DNA from: Trileptium ribeirensis
Taxonomy: Eukaryota > Nematoda > Enoplea > Enoplida > Thoracostomopsidae
Length of the DNA stretch: 64,000 bases
Reading direction: 5' to 3'
Assembly (NCBI GenBank): GCA_030248225.1
Contig: JASANE010016100.1
Span: forward strand, 1 to 64,000
In this document: piece by piece, positions 37,497 to 51,521 of the stretch
How the letters are laid out: every line of letters begins with the position of its first letter
Numbering within the stretch: the first letter of the stretch is position 1
Translations under genes and position numbers: made by a program
The notes under the pieces: generated by a model
Seen by the model: only the letters and a program-made list of their open reading frames with translations
Told to the model about the DNA's origin: nothing
Database searches by the model: none

Positions 37497-37935
37497 AGGC
37501 GGAGCTCGGCGAAGCCGAGCGAAGCGTTTTTATTTTCTGTCTGGGAGTAAAAAGGTCGATGTCCGTCCGTTCGTTCGTTCGGTCTGAAGGATCTCAAGAA
37601 CCACTGAACCGATTTAAAAAAAAAAACTTTTTTGTTTGAAAGCCTCTCATGTCAGAGTGTGCACTTGATATTTTTGATTAAAAAACTTTGAGTGGTTAAT
37701 TAGTAATTAGCTAATTAGTTAAGCTTATGCAGCTAAAATTGAGAATTTTGCAATATTTGTGTTATTTAATGAAATAGAATCGTTCGATCAAGCTATTATA
37801 GGGTTTTTTGGGTCGAAGAATTTAAATAGAATATTGTACCAATGATAAAGCCCTATGCCCTATGCAATGTAGTTATTTGAAGAACATAAAATTGATTACA
37901 TTCGTAATGCCGCAGCCGAAGCTCCGCTCACAAAT
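37497..37935. mobile_element. small element with GGCGGAGC ends
   Basis: The left end contains GGCGGAGCTCGGCGAAGCCG with an internal palindrome, followed by a TCCGTCCGTTCGTTCGTTCG tract. The right end has GCCGAAGCTCCGCTC, the imperfect inverse of the left. It is a non-autonomous element with no coding sequence, and no clear target duplication was seen. Confidence 0.5.
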
Positions 37936-38754
37936 GTAGTTCCACTACCGACTGGCAATATATATTTAATAGAATAGTCGATGTTCTGCAGAAACTATTA
38001 ATACAGCCTAGTAGAGTCGTGACCCAGGAGTCTTGATTTACGGCTGTCAACAATACTGATGATCAATGGTTTATGGAACAGCCTTGAAGATGCATTGATT
38101 TATAAATTTCAATGTTAATATTTCAATATGATACACTGATGCATCATGCAAGAATTTACATTACCCGCATGGTACATTAAAAGGTTCGTTCCTGCACTTG
38201 TTCCGCTTCAAGAAGCGTAAAATGTGCGCCTCAAGTTGGAGTTTAGGCGATACTTAAATATGCTGGTCCATATTAATTAATTTATTCCGACGTTTTTCAG
38301 TTAGTACTGTCCCAAATCAGGTTGACCGCCAATATACTTTACCTTCAGGATGATTTAGTAGGATTTGTTAAGCAGGAACCATTTAAGCAAATCCATTTAC
38401 TTAGGAAGCTTGATCTAGCAATCACAGACTGACTTTTTTGTAATCTCCAATGCGCTGAACTGCCGACTTTTCAAACTGGGATTATTAGTGTGTTTTATGA
38501 GACTTGTCAAATAATATGGAACTGGTCAGATACGACGTGTGATGCGGAAATTATAATCTTTACAGCATGGGACCGTTTAACGGACATGCTCTTGTATATT
38601 ATACCTACTTCCGGCCACGGTTTTTTACAGGGGAGGTGGGTGGGTGGTGGAGGCGACCGACTCCCTAGATTTTTTATCCACGTGTTTTTCGGACAGTTAT
38701 TTTTCAACTCATTTGTTTTTCTATTTCGATTTAGCTATACATATCGTGGATTGT

Positions 38755-41100
38755 ACGATTTTGAAACGTTTGCAAACAAGAGGCGTCCTCAACAACTGCC
38801 GTACTGGTACAACATTCAGCGAAGAAGCTTTCAAGGAACACTTGACAAAGATAACCCAAGATCGTCTTGAAGTGTCACTACAACAGCAACATAAGACCAT
38901 CGACGACGTTAAAGAACCAGTAGTAGATAGCGTGGTAGTCGAACAACTAAATACAATTCTCTACGCGATACCAACAAACAAAGAAATCAGGAAGGAAATT
39001 AAACGGATGGCCGACAAGGCACCAGGCACTAACGAACTGCGGCTAAGATACATCAAACTAGTTGATAACTATCAGCAATCAGCGACGTACGACCAAATAC
39101 GATTCATGTTTAACAACCCGGCTACCGCCTGGAATACCTCTAAAAAAGAGGGATTAATAATACCGCTTTTTAAGAAGGGAGATCGGACCGAAATGAACAA
39201 CTACCGCGGAGTGTGTCTTCTTCCGATGATGAGACGTATCTTTGCTCGTATCCTGGCATCAAGACTACGAAGGTGGACCGAAGATATGGGTATACTGGAT
39301 GACAACCAATGTGGGTTCCGCTCAACGGCCGATAGCACCCAAATATTCATACGAATACACGAGGATGTCAGTGAATACAACAAGGGTACAACTACGCGGC
39401 AGAATGACAATTACAACAAAGCGATCCTACTAGACCTGAGGAAGGAATGTCCGAGGGTTGGGAAGCCGATTCTCTGGAAACTACTACACAAATATGACAT
39501 GCCAATGCAGACACTATCGAAATTACAGGGTCTGCACGAGTTTACGTCATACAAAGTACGGGGATTAGAAAACGATAGTTCGAGTTGGTACCCCGAAAGG
39601 GGGCTCAGAGAAAGATGTCCGACGTCCCCGATACTATTCAACGTATTCCACCAAGCTTGTATACACTGCTGCGAATACAAAAGACGACAAGAATTGAAGT
39701 CAGGGCTCTGAAGTCAGGGCCCAACGTTGGCATACAATGGTCTTGGTTTCAGGGACACATGGTCCCACCACTACGAATCAAGGATTACAATTCGGAGACA
39801 CTGCAGCAAGCCTTCACGTGCTCACTCTTTGCTGATGAACAACGCTACTAGGCCAAAGCGAAGAGATTTATACGGACAGATAACGAAAGACGTTATGGAC
39901 AGTTTTGAAGAGACGACAAACGATACCAAACAGGAAGAATAAATCTTCGTCACCGACGAGGGTGGAAAGATCAGGATGCTTGGAACATGGATCGATGAAA
40001 AGGAAGACGTACGGCAACGAATAAAGCGAGCAGCGGGAAATTGGGCAGCAATAAAGAGACGTTTCATCAAATGTCGATTGACAAAGAAGACACAGGCGAG
40101 TGTAGTCGATCCATGCGTAGAATCCGCATTGCTTTTCAACATTGCTATCCGACCGCTACTGATACACAACATAAAAAAGATGCAGAAATTCATCGACAGG
40201 ATATATCGATATATATAGCTCGAAAACAATGGAACCGCTGAAGGAGATAGAAGCAAAGGCAGATAACATGCAAGACATACGAAATGAATTAAACATCACC
40301 ACGATAAGGACCAAAATCGAGGTGTCCCACTTACAGCGTATCGGACACGTGTTGCGAATGCCGGATGACCGACAGACGAAACGAGCTGTCCTCGGATAGT
40401 ACCAACCGTTAGAACAAATCAAGAAGTCGAGATCGAAGAACTACACGATCCAGTACTGGAAAAGCTACTCAAAGAGGCCGGCATCGATGCAAACAGCTTA
40501 GAGTTCGGATTATGGACAGACACAAATGGCGAGAACTCGTAAGAGAACGGAAAAACCATCAAATCCTGTTCGACCAATAGAAAGGTAATAAGGCTAAACC
40601 TAGAGGACAAATAAAGAGAAACGTAGTGGCGGACAAGTCGTTGATTTGCGCTTACTCCAACTGTGAAAATAACTGCAAGAGTGCGGCCGGCCTAGCGATC
40701 CACCAAAAACGCATGCACAGGACGACAACGTTTGCGAAAGCATTCAACTGTGCTATGTGTGAATGCATTTTCCGCCAAGAAGCATCGATGAAACACCACC
40801 AGAACCATTGTAACGCCAAACAGGGAGCGGACGGCAAAAAGCAATGCGATATATGTATGCGCTTATAAGATCAATGAAATTTCGCTCGCCACAAAAGAAC
40901 ATGCGGTATGGGGAATGCTGAAGCGAATCCTACGGAACCACGACCACAAACGGATCGATTGAAACCATGAAAATATGTAGCAAAGACGAAAGTATGCGAC
41001 AACTGTGGCCGATTATTGTCGGCAACAAACATGTTGCCGACAAAAAGAGCTGTCAATAGTAATTTTGTGCACGACGCAAAAGTCAATGTCAGAGGAGGAA
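38755..41100 (+). pseudogene. non-LTR retrotransposon: reverse transcriptase with C-terminal zinc fingers
   Basis: A long first frame (to 39711) carries the reverse-transcriptase blocks KKEGLIIPLFKKGDRTEMNN, YRGVCLLPM, ILDDNQCGFRS and RCPTSPILFNVFHQA. The next frames carry the active-site region CSLFADEQRY (about 39828), where the canonical second aspartate is Glu, then KIRMLGTWIDEKEDVRQRI, VESALLFNIAIRPLL and IERIGHV-like remnants. C2H2 zinc fingers follow at the C-terminus (CAYSNCENNCKSAAGLAIHQ; CAMCECIFRQEASMKHHQNH; CDICMRL). I know this order (RT, 'MLGTW' segment, 'ACVESALL', fingers) from LINEs of marine invertebrates and protists that search tools label R2-like. Several frameshifts and stops plus the altered active site show that it is dead. 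Its 3' end runs into a different LINE tail. Confidence 0.85.
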
Positions 41101-41655
41101 ATCCTAAGCCCTAGGGCGACAAATGGAAGAAGCAGAAGAATATTGAGAAGGTCGATAGGTTCTGTTACCTAGATGACACATAACAGTGGTGGAGGTTGTG
41201 AGGTGTCAGTGGTAAAAAAATGCCAATGCGGAACTACCGAGGAGGAAATTATGAGAAGAACGGAACAAGCGATGATTAGGAGAATGTGTCGCGTTAAACT
41301 TTTTGATAGAAAGAACACCGAAGAATTGATGGAATTGCTTAGGCCTGAGAGAGAACATCGTGGAGGAAATGAAAAGGAGTGCTCTGAGATGACTGGGGCA
41401 TGTGTTGACCAGGGACGATCAAGAGCCACTGGCGAGGGCATGGAGACTGGAGGTTGATGGTAGAAGGGAAAGAGGAAGACCTATGACGACGTGGAAAGAG
41501 ATGGTGCTGCGTGACTGCCAGAGAGTTGGGCTTAATGTCCAAGATGCAATAGATCGCAAAACGTGGAGGAATGCGGTGCAATCATGGGGTGACCGTCATT
41601 GACCTCTTGGAAAAGAGAAAACACTGACGTTAATGAGTGACGATGATGATGATTA
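41101..41655 (+). pseudogene. 3' end of a second LINE (RTE/CR1-like)
   Basis: Fragments VDRFCYL-like and TNSGGG-like at the start, then EEIMRRTEQAMIRRMCRVKL, RWLGHV-like remnants, EVDGRRERGRPMTTWKEMVL and NVQDAIDRKTWRNAVQSWGD. The 'GRRxRGRPxxTW' ending is the C-terminus of many LINE polymerases. A (GAT)n-type tail follows at 41640, typical of RTE-like 3' ends. A large internal deletion and at least one frameshift are visible. It lies on the same strand directly behind the zinc-finger LINE. Confidence 0.7.
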
Positions 41656-44600
41656 GCATTCCTGAATTATGTTATTTCGAGTTCAACACAATATGACACT
41701 TTATGTAAACTACATTGAATTTAGAGCTCGGACACCCTTGTGAAGTCGTTCTAAACGCGCATGCACGCAATCTGACATGCAATCGACCCGTAGTTCTACC
41801 GAGCATCGCCACAGATACTGCTGGTACACCTGAAATATCGACAAAGCTACGGTACCAAAATCAAACAAACCTTTGGCATGTACAGATCCGAAATCACCCG
41901 TAATAGCGAGGCTGTAGTAGCATTTATAGGCAAGCAAATGAATACTGTCCAATGGCGCGTCTTCTTTTGTCAACACAAATCTGAAATGCAAACCAGTATT
42001 GACACTAGGGATGGGCAGGGATTTACCATAACTGGATATCGGAGTTAAGTTGTGGGTATAATACGAGTATCTGGATAACCATATCCTAAAATTCCAAAAT
42101 TTTATTTAAACTTCAAAAACTGTTACTTTGTAATTCACTATTACACGTATATTTTATGATGTATTCAGGCATTGCTCTTTTAATAAAATGCTTTTTGGAC
42201 CAATATTTGATGCTTATCTTACACTAAACCTATTTTAGTAAACAGTATTAATTCATAGTGAACATCATTTCTTTTTACATAGTGTATAGTTGATACGGAA
42301 TAAAGTAGAGATTTCGGATATTTTTTGATATCTTGAAGATTTCGATGGAATGCCAGGGAATCGCTAGAAAGCAGCTAGAAACCCGAGAAGTGGTAAATTG
42401 GCTAAGGTTGCCACCTTGCAAGTTAAGCCCAAAAAAGTAAATACTTACTTTCGAATAGAAAGTGGAAAAGTGGAAGTTGTGGCGTCTGAAGGTGGTTATT
42501 TGGATTTAGAAATTTTCAGGAAAGTACGCAACGTAACAGGGACAAATTTTTAATTATATCTAATCCCTTAATTCTTAAAAAATAAGGTATATATTTTTTG
42601 TTCAAACTACGATATATCTCTCAAAACATCTCACGGTAGATTTTCAAATATTTCATGGTACGCAAAATATTTTAGCGCATGTACTTGCTCGGGGGCAACT
42701 TAATACAATAAAACTAAACTACAGATTGCAGCGCCAAAGTGCGATTTCAGAAATACAGATAATCCAAAAACCGAATGTTAAAAATTTGCGACTCTCAAAA
42801 CCGCGTTTCGGTCGAATTTTAAACGAAAAATACCAATTTTAGACGAGTTTAGTTTTATATCTCAAGTCAAACCAATTATTGTTCATAAATTTTGACTCGT
42901 ACCCTTAGTTTTTCTATTTGCGATCCTGCTGCTGTCACGTTGGCCTCGGGTGAAATTTAATAAAATTTTTCACAAAAACACAATAAATTTAACATTCCTC
43001 CACACCAGGGGTGGTTTATTTAAACTCAGTTTAGCTTCTGAGGCTGCTATACTATAGCGTTAACTAGCTTATATTAGCGTTAACTAGCTTCTTGTTTCCC
43101 GAAAACGTTTAACCGTTACATTCACATAACTTGGGGAAACGTATCAGCCTTGTCATGTTTGACCAGCTTGGTTTCAGCAATATTTTAAAGCCAAAACCGT
43201 CAAGTTTGCTTTAAAGAAACATACTGGATATGAAGGAAAGATTTTGAGAACGTTACAGATTTATCCAAGCCAGAGTACTTTCCTTATGTCCGAGGAACAA
43301 CAACATCTGCCTTATAAAACTAGGGAAACTTTTGTGAAAAGGTAACGCAAACCGCGGGTGTACCGATACATCTATTGGTGGCTCCTTATTTTGCTCACAT
43401 CTTATTTTAACATCGAATTGGCTTCTAGGTATGAATATTTTCAACGTTACCATGATTCCATTCTACCGACACCATGTTATATTCTGCCATAATAGTTAAG
43501 GGCAACCGAAAACTCACAATGTATAGTTTTGAAAATGAAATGCTTCGGTTTTCAACTGACCACTAATCCGACACGATAAGTGTTTTCGTCCGTTTTTGGC
43601 CTTTAGACAATTATAATATGCAGTAAAATTGACCACCTAATGCCAAAATACATTTACAATCAGAATTGAATGCACGTTTATTCGAACGTACACGAAATCG
43701 AACAGTTCGCAATCGGTCCATCTTCGATTAAACGGAAAGCATTTTTATTAAGTGATTATTTTATTTTAACGCGATCGAACTTCGTTAAATGAAGCGCAAA
43801 ACGATCGATTCTCAAAATCCGTTCCATTTTTGATCACTTTATTCTGATTGTAACTGTATATAGATACAACGACAAAAACCTCTCCCCAGACATGTAAATA
43901 TCAGTAAACAGTGATATTTCGGCATTCTCAAATCAAGGTTTTGTTGTTCTCTGCCAGTAAAATTTGGCACCTAGAAACGAAATGCAATGTTAGCAAAGCC
44001 CGATTATACCGATGATAATATCCGTGTATTCATACCATCACTAAACACAACGCAATGAAAATTATCATTTTAGACAATTTCCAAAAACAAAAACAATATC
44101 ATCCCGTTGGTAGAACAAAAATCTCTCTGCTTTGTAAAGAGGTTACACAAATTTTGCATTTTATAAACGCTTTATGATGGTATTCCGAATTACATTGGAA
44201 AGTCATCGAGATGTGAAGATTGTACAGATCCCATACATACGACTTGCGTCGTTGTCGAAAAAATTCATGATGAAAGGTAAACCTGTCCTGAAGCACGAAT
44301 AACGGTGAAGCCCAGTAACCTATTTAAGTACATAATATCTTACTTTCGGAGCAACTCAGTTTATTTTGACAAATTTTGGGTACAAAATCTTACCGAATAT
44401 CATATCACTAAAGTAAGCTGCTTGTTATCCTGACAATAATTCATTTCTTAGTTTCAAATTATTGATGCCATATCAACGCTTAAACTGCCGCTCCAGATAT
44501 GCGAGGAACATCATTACGTTAGGTCGATCTGGGAATACTGTCATTATCGTTTCCTTTAAATTTTGCAGCTTTGTGAAAGACGATTTTCCTTTACACAGAA

Positions 44601-44964
44601 AGGGTGTTTTGTTAGGAACATTGAAGAAAACAGTTACTGTAAAAATAGTTTGGGACACGATAACAAAGAACCGCAATTTCTAGGCCCATCAAACAACATG
44701 CTTGTTCGAGCAAAATATTGTTTCTACTGAAATTGTACATTTACGATTTACCATTATACATAAATCTTTGTTGACTATCAAAATTTTGGGATTTAACTTT
44801 AGGCACGTGAAGTGCTCAATGAAGAGTGTAAATTTTCGGAAGATCCATTCAAAATGTACCTGAATTCAGAATATGAGACATACGTAATGCTTGTTACATT
44901 GTGTACCAGTACTCAAAATATATCACCGTCAACTTTGGACATAGCAGGTTGCGCGAGGAGCCCC
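41656..44964. other. intronic, no gene recognised
   Basis: AT-rich. TAGGGATGGGCAGGGATTTA at about 42005 resembles a hAT-type terminus but has no partner. A 20-bp direct duplication (GCGTTAACTAGCTT) is at 43060-43090. Confidence 0.45.
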
Positions 44965-46803
44965 AACCGAAATAAATGGCTATTCCTTACTTAAAATATA
45001 CTACATCATGCCATCTCGTTTGGCAGTTGAGTACGTCATAACTCAACTCATCTCTAACCTAGGAAATAAATGGCATCCGCAACCGAAATAAATGGCTATT
45101 CCTTACTTAAAATATACTACATCATGCCATCTCGTTTGGCAGTTGAGTACGTCATAACTCAACTCATCTCTAACCTAGGAAATAAATGGCATCCGCAACC
45201 GAAATAAATGGCTATTCCTTACTTAAAATATACTACATCATGCCATCTCGTTTGGCAGTTGAGTACGTCATAACTCAACTCATCTCTAACCTAGGAAATA
45301 AATGGCATCCGCAACCGAAATAAATGGCTATTCCTTACTTAAAATATACTACATCATGCCATCTCGTTTGGCAGTTGAGTACGTCATAACTCAACTCATA
45401 TCTAACCTAGGAAATAAATGGCATCCGCAACCGAAATAAATGGCTATTCCTTACTTAAAATATACTACATCATGCCATCTCGTTTGGCAGTTGAGTACGT
45501 CATAACTCAACTCATCTCTAACCTAGGAAATAAATGGCATCCGCAACCGAAATAAATGGCTATTCCTTACTTAAAATATACTACATCACGCCATCTCGTT
45601 TGGCAGTTGAGTACGTCATAACTCAACTCATCTCTAACCTAGGAAATAAATGGCATCCGCAACCGAAATAAATGGCTATTCCTTACTTAAAATATACTAC
45701 ATCACGCCATCTCGTTTGGCAGTTGAGTACGTCATAACTCAACTCATCTCTAACCTAGGAAATAAATGGCATCCGCAACCGAAATAAATGGCTATTCCTT
45801 ACTTAAAATATACTACATCACGCCATCTCGTTTGGCAGTTGAGTACGTCATAACTCAACTCATCTCTAACCTAGGAAATAAATGGCATCCGCAACCGAAA
45901 TAAATGGCTATTCCTTACTTAAAATATACTACATCATGCCGTCTCGTTTGGCAGTTGAGTACGTCATAACTCAACTCATCTCTAACCTAGGAAATAAATG
46001 GCATCCGCAACCGAAATAAATGGCTATTCCTTACTTAAAATATACTACATCACGCCATCTCGTTTGGCAGTTGAGTACGTCATAACTCAACTCATCTCTA
46101 ACCTAGGAAATAAATGGCATCCGCAACCGAAATAAATGGCTATTCCTTACTTAAAATATACTACATCATGCCATCTCGTTTGGCAGTTGATTACGTCATA
46201 ACTCAACTCATCTCTAACCTAGGAAAGAAATGGCATCCGCAACCGAAATAAATGGCTATTCCTTACTTAAAATATACTACATAATGCCATCTCGTTTGGC
46301 AGTTGATTACGTCATAACTCAACTCATCTCTAACCTAGGAAATAAATGGCATCCGCAACCGAAATAAATGGCTATTCCTTACTTAAAAGATACTACATCA
46401 TGCCATCTCGTTTGGCAGTTGATTACGTCATAACTCAACTCATCTCTAACCTAGGAAAGAAATGGCATCCGCAACCGAAATAAATGGCTATTCCTTACTT
46501 AAAATATACTACATAATGCCATCTCGTTTGGCAGTTGATTACGTCATAACTCAACTCATCTCTAACCTAGGAAATAAATGGCATCCGCAACCGAAATAAA
46601 TGGCTATTCCTTACTTAAAATATACTACATCATGCCATCTCGTTTGGCAGTTGATTACGTCATAACTCAACTCATCTCTAACCTAGGAAATAAATGGCAT
46701 CCGCAACCGAAATAAATGGCTATTCCTTACTTAAAATATACTACATCATGCCATCTCGTTTGGCAGTTGATTACGTCATAACTCAACTCATATCTAACCT
46801 ACG
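44965..46803. repeat. 116-bp satellite, about 16 copies
   Basis: Head-to-tail units of 116 bp, nearly identical, each containing AACCGAAATAAATGGCTATT and a hairpin (AGTTGAGT, 8-bp loop, ACTCAACT). The copies from about 46180 onward carry GATTACGTC instead of GAGTACGTC, which breaks the hairpin arm. The array therefore has an older or separately homogenised right block. Confidence 0.97.
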
Positions 46804-49690
46804 AAAGAGAAAATAAAATCAGAAGAAAACAGTTGTGTTAATCTGTACATACGTTTGATTCGTGTCCAGGGTAATTTCAATTTTTTCAGCGCATCCAAAC
46901 CGTTCCGATGCAAGCCATTTCAGAAAGTGCAACACAAATCCGCCAGGATTCGATATCCGACATCTTCCAAAGTCTCCGATGGAAACACATTCTAAAACGA
47001 AAATATCCGACATCAGGTACTATGACTCAAACCGGGGTTTTACAGGGAAGAACCCCTAATTCTCCGCGTCGACCAAAAAGGTGTCCGCTGATGCCCTAGA
47101 TTTTGGCTACCTCCTCCCCAAGATTTTTTACACAAGTATTTTCCACACAATTATTTTTCAACCAACATGTTTTTGTGATTCGGTTTGGCTATACAACGGA
47201 TAGGCAGCATAAAATGCGGTTGCACCAGATGGAGCATTTTTCCGTGTTAAACTTTCTTCCATAAACGACTCTGCTGACTGCCGGCCTCGGTAGTCGGCCC
47301 GAGCCACAGCCCCTAGAATTTTGGACGTCATTTCAAAATAATTTATGCACACCTTGCCATATAGTTACTTTCCGTTTTACAGCTTGCCCAGATAGCCGTC
47401 GATCTTCGTTTTACAACTTGAAACAAAACATACTTTTTAATAGTTTTGCTTAAAATATTCTAGTTATCCTAATCGGATAGCGCATGAGAATAGGTATACG
47501 CTAGTTAATGAAAATAAGGGCACCTAGATTTTTTCCAAAACATACGTCAAAAAAAGTGGAAGTTAGATTATCCTGCGGATGAAGTGCCTTTTTGTTCCGA
47601 GTCTGGCCTGTTCAATGTTCGCAGCTATAAAAACATTGATACCGGGGAACCTGTTTATGAAACGAAAAAAAACATGCGGGCGTTCATTGTGTTTTACCAC
47701 TTGCAGTGTCTATAACCCCAGAATAAACTATGTCAATGACAATGTCCGTTTTCAGACCAGAACAAACTTTGATTTAGTCCACAGAAGACGGCCCATAATT
47801 TTCGAAGACCGCCAACATATTATATTATACATAACATAATTATTTATATAAAATTAGATTCCTGAGTAAAATCAAGCGCAGCCTAATTTCTAGGAAATAT
47901 GAAACAAAAATAACATGTTGTAAAAGTATGGAAAATGCAATTTATGAAACCCAATAGCTATATATCGGGTGCGCTTTCCCTCAGGTATTTATGGATTCCC
48001 TCAGCTTGCGGCTTCGCCACCCCCACCACCTAAGATACAATTTTGTTCCTGTGGAAAAACCAGTTTAGTTGTTGCAATGGTCTGAGACTTCGTAAGGGTT
48101 AATTTTCACTGTGTATAACATGTAGTATTACGATATCAAAATTTAATATACATCGCGCTCTAAGCTGATTCAAATAATGAACAAGAAGACTGAACGTTAT
48201 AACTGTAGCCTACGTGGTCCTAGGGGTGTTTAATCCCACCGTAGATTACACACTAACTAACAGCAAGGACACAAATGCGAGCACTAAGAGATATTCTATT
48301 ATATGAGTTTAATCCTAAGGCCTCAATGTGTAACACTTACTGTGCAGACAGTTTAATTCACACAGCACGACAAATTACAATTTCTACACACACTGTTTAA
48401 ACAAATAAACGGCTGAACCGCACTCACCTTGACTGCGCAGCTTCTTAAATATCTGAGAGCCTGATCTAACTGCCGAATGAGGCCCTGATCTAACTGCGCA
48501 ACCGCTTAAATACCTGAGCTATAAATCTTACTCCCAATTTTCTAATTTTCTCCCTATTGATTTCTCTAAGTGTTCCAAATTACACAGTAAGTTTTCCAAG
48601 TTTTACTCTGGTTCCACTCCCGTAAGATTCTCTCCTTAACCTAAGTGAATTTTAGCCGTTTGAGAATAAGTTTTTATAAATTTCCCCGAATTCTTAAGTA
48701 TAAAGAAATTTTAGGATTGTGTTCGAAAATCCAGCAGATACACATACAAATATCCGCTAATGCAGGCCTAATGTTTTACACCCAACCTTTACACTGAGAT
48801 TCGATATATTTCCAACTTATGTTCTGGACTCACATAAAACTCACGTAATTCTGTTTCTCCTGTAAAACTCCCTCAATATTAGCTAAGTTCTAAAATTCCC
48901 CTGCACTCTGCATAAAAGTTCCAACACACAAAAGAAATACAATAAGTGAGCATCATATACAAACGTAAACACATGACAGAAGGTACTGCATACATACACT
49001 AGGTTCCGATGTACAACAAATTCATAAACATTACAAATTATGTATGTTACAACACTCCGTATAGAAATAAACATATACAATACATATATATTTGTGTATG
49101 CGTTCATAATCAACAGCCCAAGTACATAATATACAATAAATGGTTGATACAGATAAACAACAAACATAAATATGAAGCAGCTAAACGTACACATAGTAAT
49201 GTTGCGCATTGGCTAGGTTTGGACTCCCAAAAATGAAAAATCATGAACACGGATAAAAATCGTTTTAACTTAAACACAGTAGGGCAAACCACGTCACATA
49301 ACCTAAAAAGAAACCAAATATTGGTGCCGTCATATATATTTAGACAATTTCTTCTAATGCTGCTGAAACTTTCACTTTATTTACATATATATGTTATGTA
49401 AAAATATAAAATTAGCATCAGCCAAATTTAGTATTTTAAAGCCGAAGCTGAGTTGTTACTAGGAACTAGCTCTTCAAACTGTACTGTACTCATAATTCGG
49501 CATGAATAGATCGATTGTACCTGAAATCAGTAAATATATCAAGTTCAACTGTTTTTAAAACCTTTGATAATCCAACAATTCCTATGGAATATCCAGTTGA
49601 GTTCGTTTGTGTTGTTCTGAGTAAGTTTTTAAACGGTTTACGTTAAGGTTGTTGTCTGTAACTGCACTGCGTATACGATAAATATAGTAC
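46804..49690. other. intronic, no gene recognised
   Basis: The stretch 47040-47190 shares blocks with 38590-38750 (CCCTAGATTTT..., TTATTTTTCAAC, TTTGGCTATACA), so one dispersed repeat is present at both places. Nothing else is recognisable. Confidence 0.45.
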
Positions 49691-49697
49691 GTGTTAG

Positions 49698-50174
49698 CAA
49701 GAGTGCATTAGAGAAGAGTATGACGCTTCCCTGTACTCCAATGTTAGCCCGTGTTGGATGGCACGGGCGTTTTCGGCATGACGTATCTATTTCTGGGGAT
49801 CATCACGCACAGACCCCAATCCAGTTTTAGGTCAGGAGTAGCTTGCCCCCAGCCACAGTGTTTGAAAAAGAGATGCTAGGACCCTCTCTCCAGTTTCACG
49901 AAGGACATGTCAGAACACCCAGTTGTTTTTTGAGGAGACGGTTTGTTGGAAACAGCTGCCGCTTTAACTACCCACCCCCCATAAAAACTTGAGCGGGGTC
50001 TGACGTATCTCCAAAAGTGTAGGGGGTGCGAGCTACAAATCTCCCCTAAAACTGGGGCGGATCTGTGCATGATGACACCCCAAAAATAGGGGTTACGACC
50101 AAAAACGCCCGTGTTGCATGACGGACATTAGAGTATATACACGAAACGTCATACTCTCCCGTAATGCACTCTTG
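49698..50174. mobile_element. 477-bp fold-back element with 7-bp target duplication
   Basis: It starts CAAGAGTGCATTAGAG and ends CCGTAATGCACTCTTG. The inverted arms continue for more than 100 bp (AGTATGACG/CGTCATACT; CACGGGCGTTTT/AAAACGCCCGTG). Flanking bases are GTGTTAG at 49691-49697 and GTGCTAG at 50175-50181. It is non-coding. Confidence 0.75.
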
Positions 50175-50562
50175 GTGCTAGTAATAAAATTTCACCTAAA
50201 GTGAATTATAGTCTCTGCCTGATATGATTGTCGAGTTTCAAGCGAACAAACTTCGAGTGAGCAACGAATACTACGTTCGAAAGATACAACAAACATTCGA
50301 ACCAATTCGAACGTACTCTAAGAACGTTAGCATTTTAAGCTGATTATAATACCAACATTAGCAGTATTTTTGTTTTTGACTTAGACGTTCGATTGTCGTC
50401 AAGCACATTCGAACACTTTTCGAACGAACATTGCACAAGTTTTGACAATCATCGAATGAACAGCAGATATTTCTGGAAGATACTATACGTGGTGCATACA
50501 ATATATGTAATAAGCAATCACGATTGTATAAAATATAAAAAATAATGACAAACTACAATATA

Positions 50563-50719
50563 CAGTACTTTTACCAAAAATGACTGTCGTTCGCTCGCGA
50601 CTCCCTTGAACTAAATTTGTTCAAAAAAGAAAATTTGTTATTTAAATAGTTTCGAAAAGCGAGCGATACGCTGACGACGCGGTCGCTGGAAATGCGACAG
50701 TCATTTCTGCCACTCACTG
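50563..50719. mobile_element. Tc1/mariner-like miniature element, family B
   Basis: It runs from CAGTACTTTTACCAAAAATG to GACAGTCATTTCTGCCACTC followed by ACTG, flanked by TA on both sides. The interior has GAGCGA/CTATTTAAAT blocks shared with about 57608-57742 and 63214-63380. A single end of the same family lies near 36665-36690. Confidence 0.6.
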
Positions 50720-51521
50720 TATATTCTTACCACGCAATGAATTTGGTTTGAGCAGTGGAGCAATCACGGTGTTAGCACAATCCACCTGCGGCTGGTGTAT
50801 ATATATCCCATAGTGCAACAATAGGAGAAATAAAGCAAAGGGTGTCGCGGCGTATGAATTGTGTACATCGTCAAGACACAATGCACCTAGAAATTAAATA
50901 CACAATGCTTACGATACTTCTCTGAAAACTAAGTCTGTGTGCTCAAAATCGCCTTGGCACAATGCACCTAGACGTTAAAATATCAATGCTTACTACCCTT
51001 CTCAGAAAATTAAGTTTGTGTGCTTACTGCCGAAAAAGCCGTTGCATTTAAAGCCTTTTGTTACAAGCTAGTACATGTGAAGTGACCCGCCAACTGCTGT
51101 GTTGTAATAATTGATGTCAAGAGGAAAATTTGTCAAAGAAGGAAAGTGGACAATTTGTTATAGAAGAAATCCAGGATACGGTGCCGGTTTTCGCTAAACG
51201 AAAACAATTGTCCAAAATAAATCCGGAATTTTATCCTGTTTGAACAAAATTTGAAATAATTTCCAGTTCTAATTTGTCTGTCAACTTTACATTTCAATTT
51301 GTCTATATTTGTCTAGACGAAATTTAACATAATAGTGACATCGTAAAACAAATGAGTCGTGCAGCTAAGCTATGGCGTTCACCCGTTGGATCCGCTTAAT
51401 TATAATTCAACAAAGTTTGTTTCGCAAAAAGTAGGAAAATCTGAATGAACACTCAACACACAATTTATTGTCTGAAACACAAAAAGACTCCATTTCATGC
51501 GAAGATAGATGATTCTGACCC

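Noticed and set aside
44965..46803. CRISPR-like array
   Set aside because: The units are directly adjacent 116-bp copies with no unique spacers, in an animal genome. It is a satellite.
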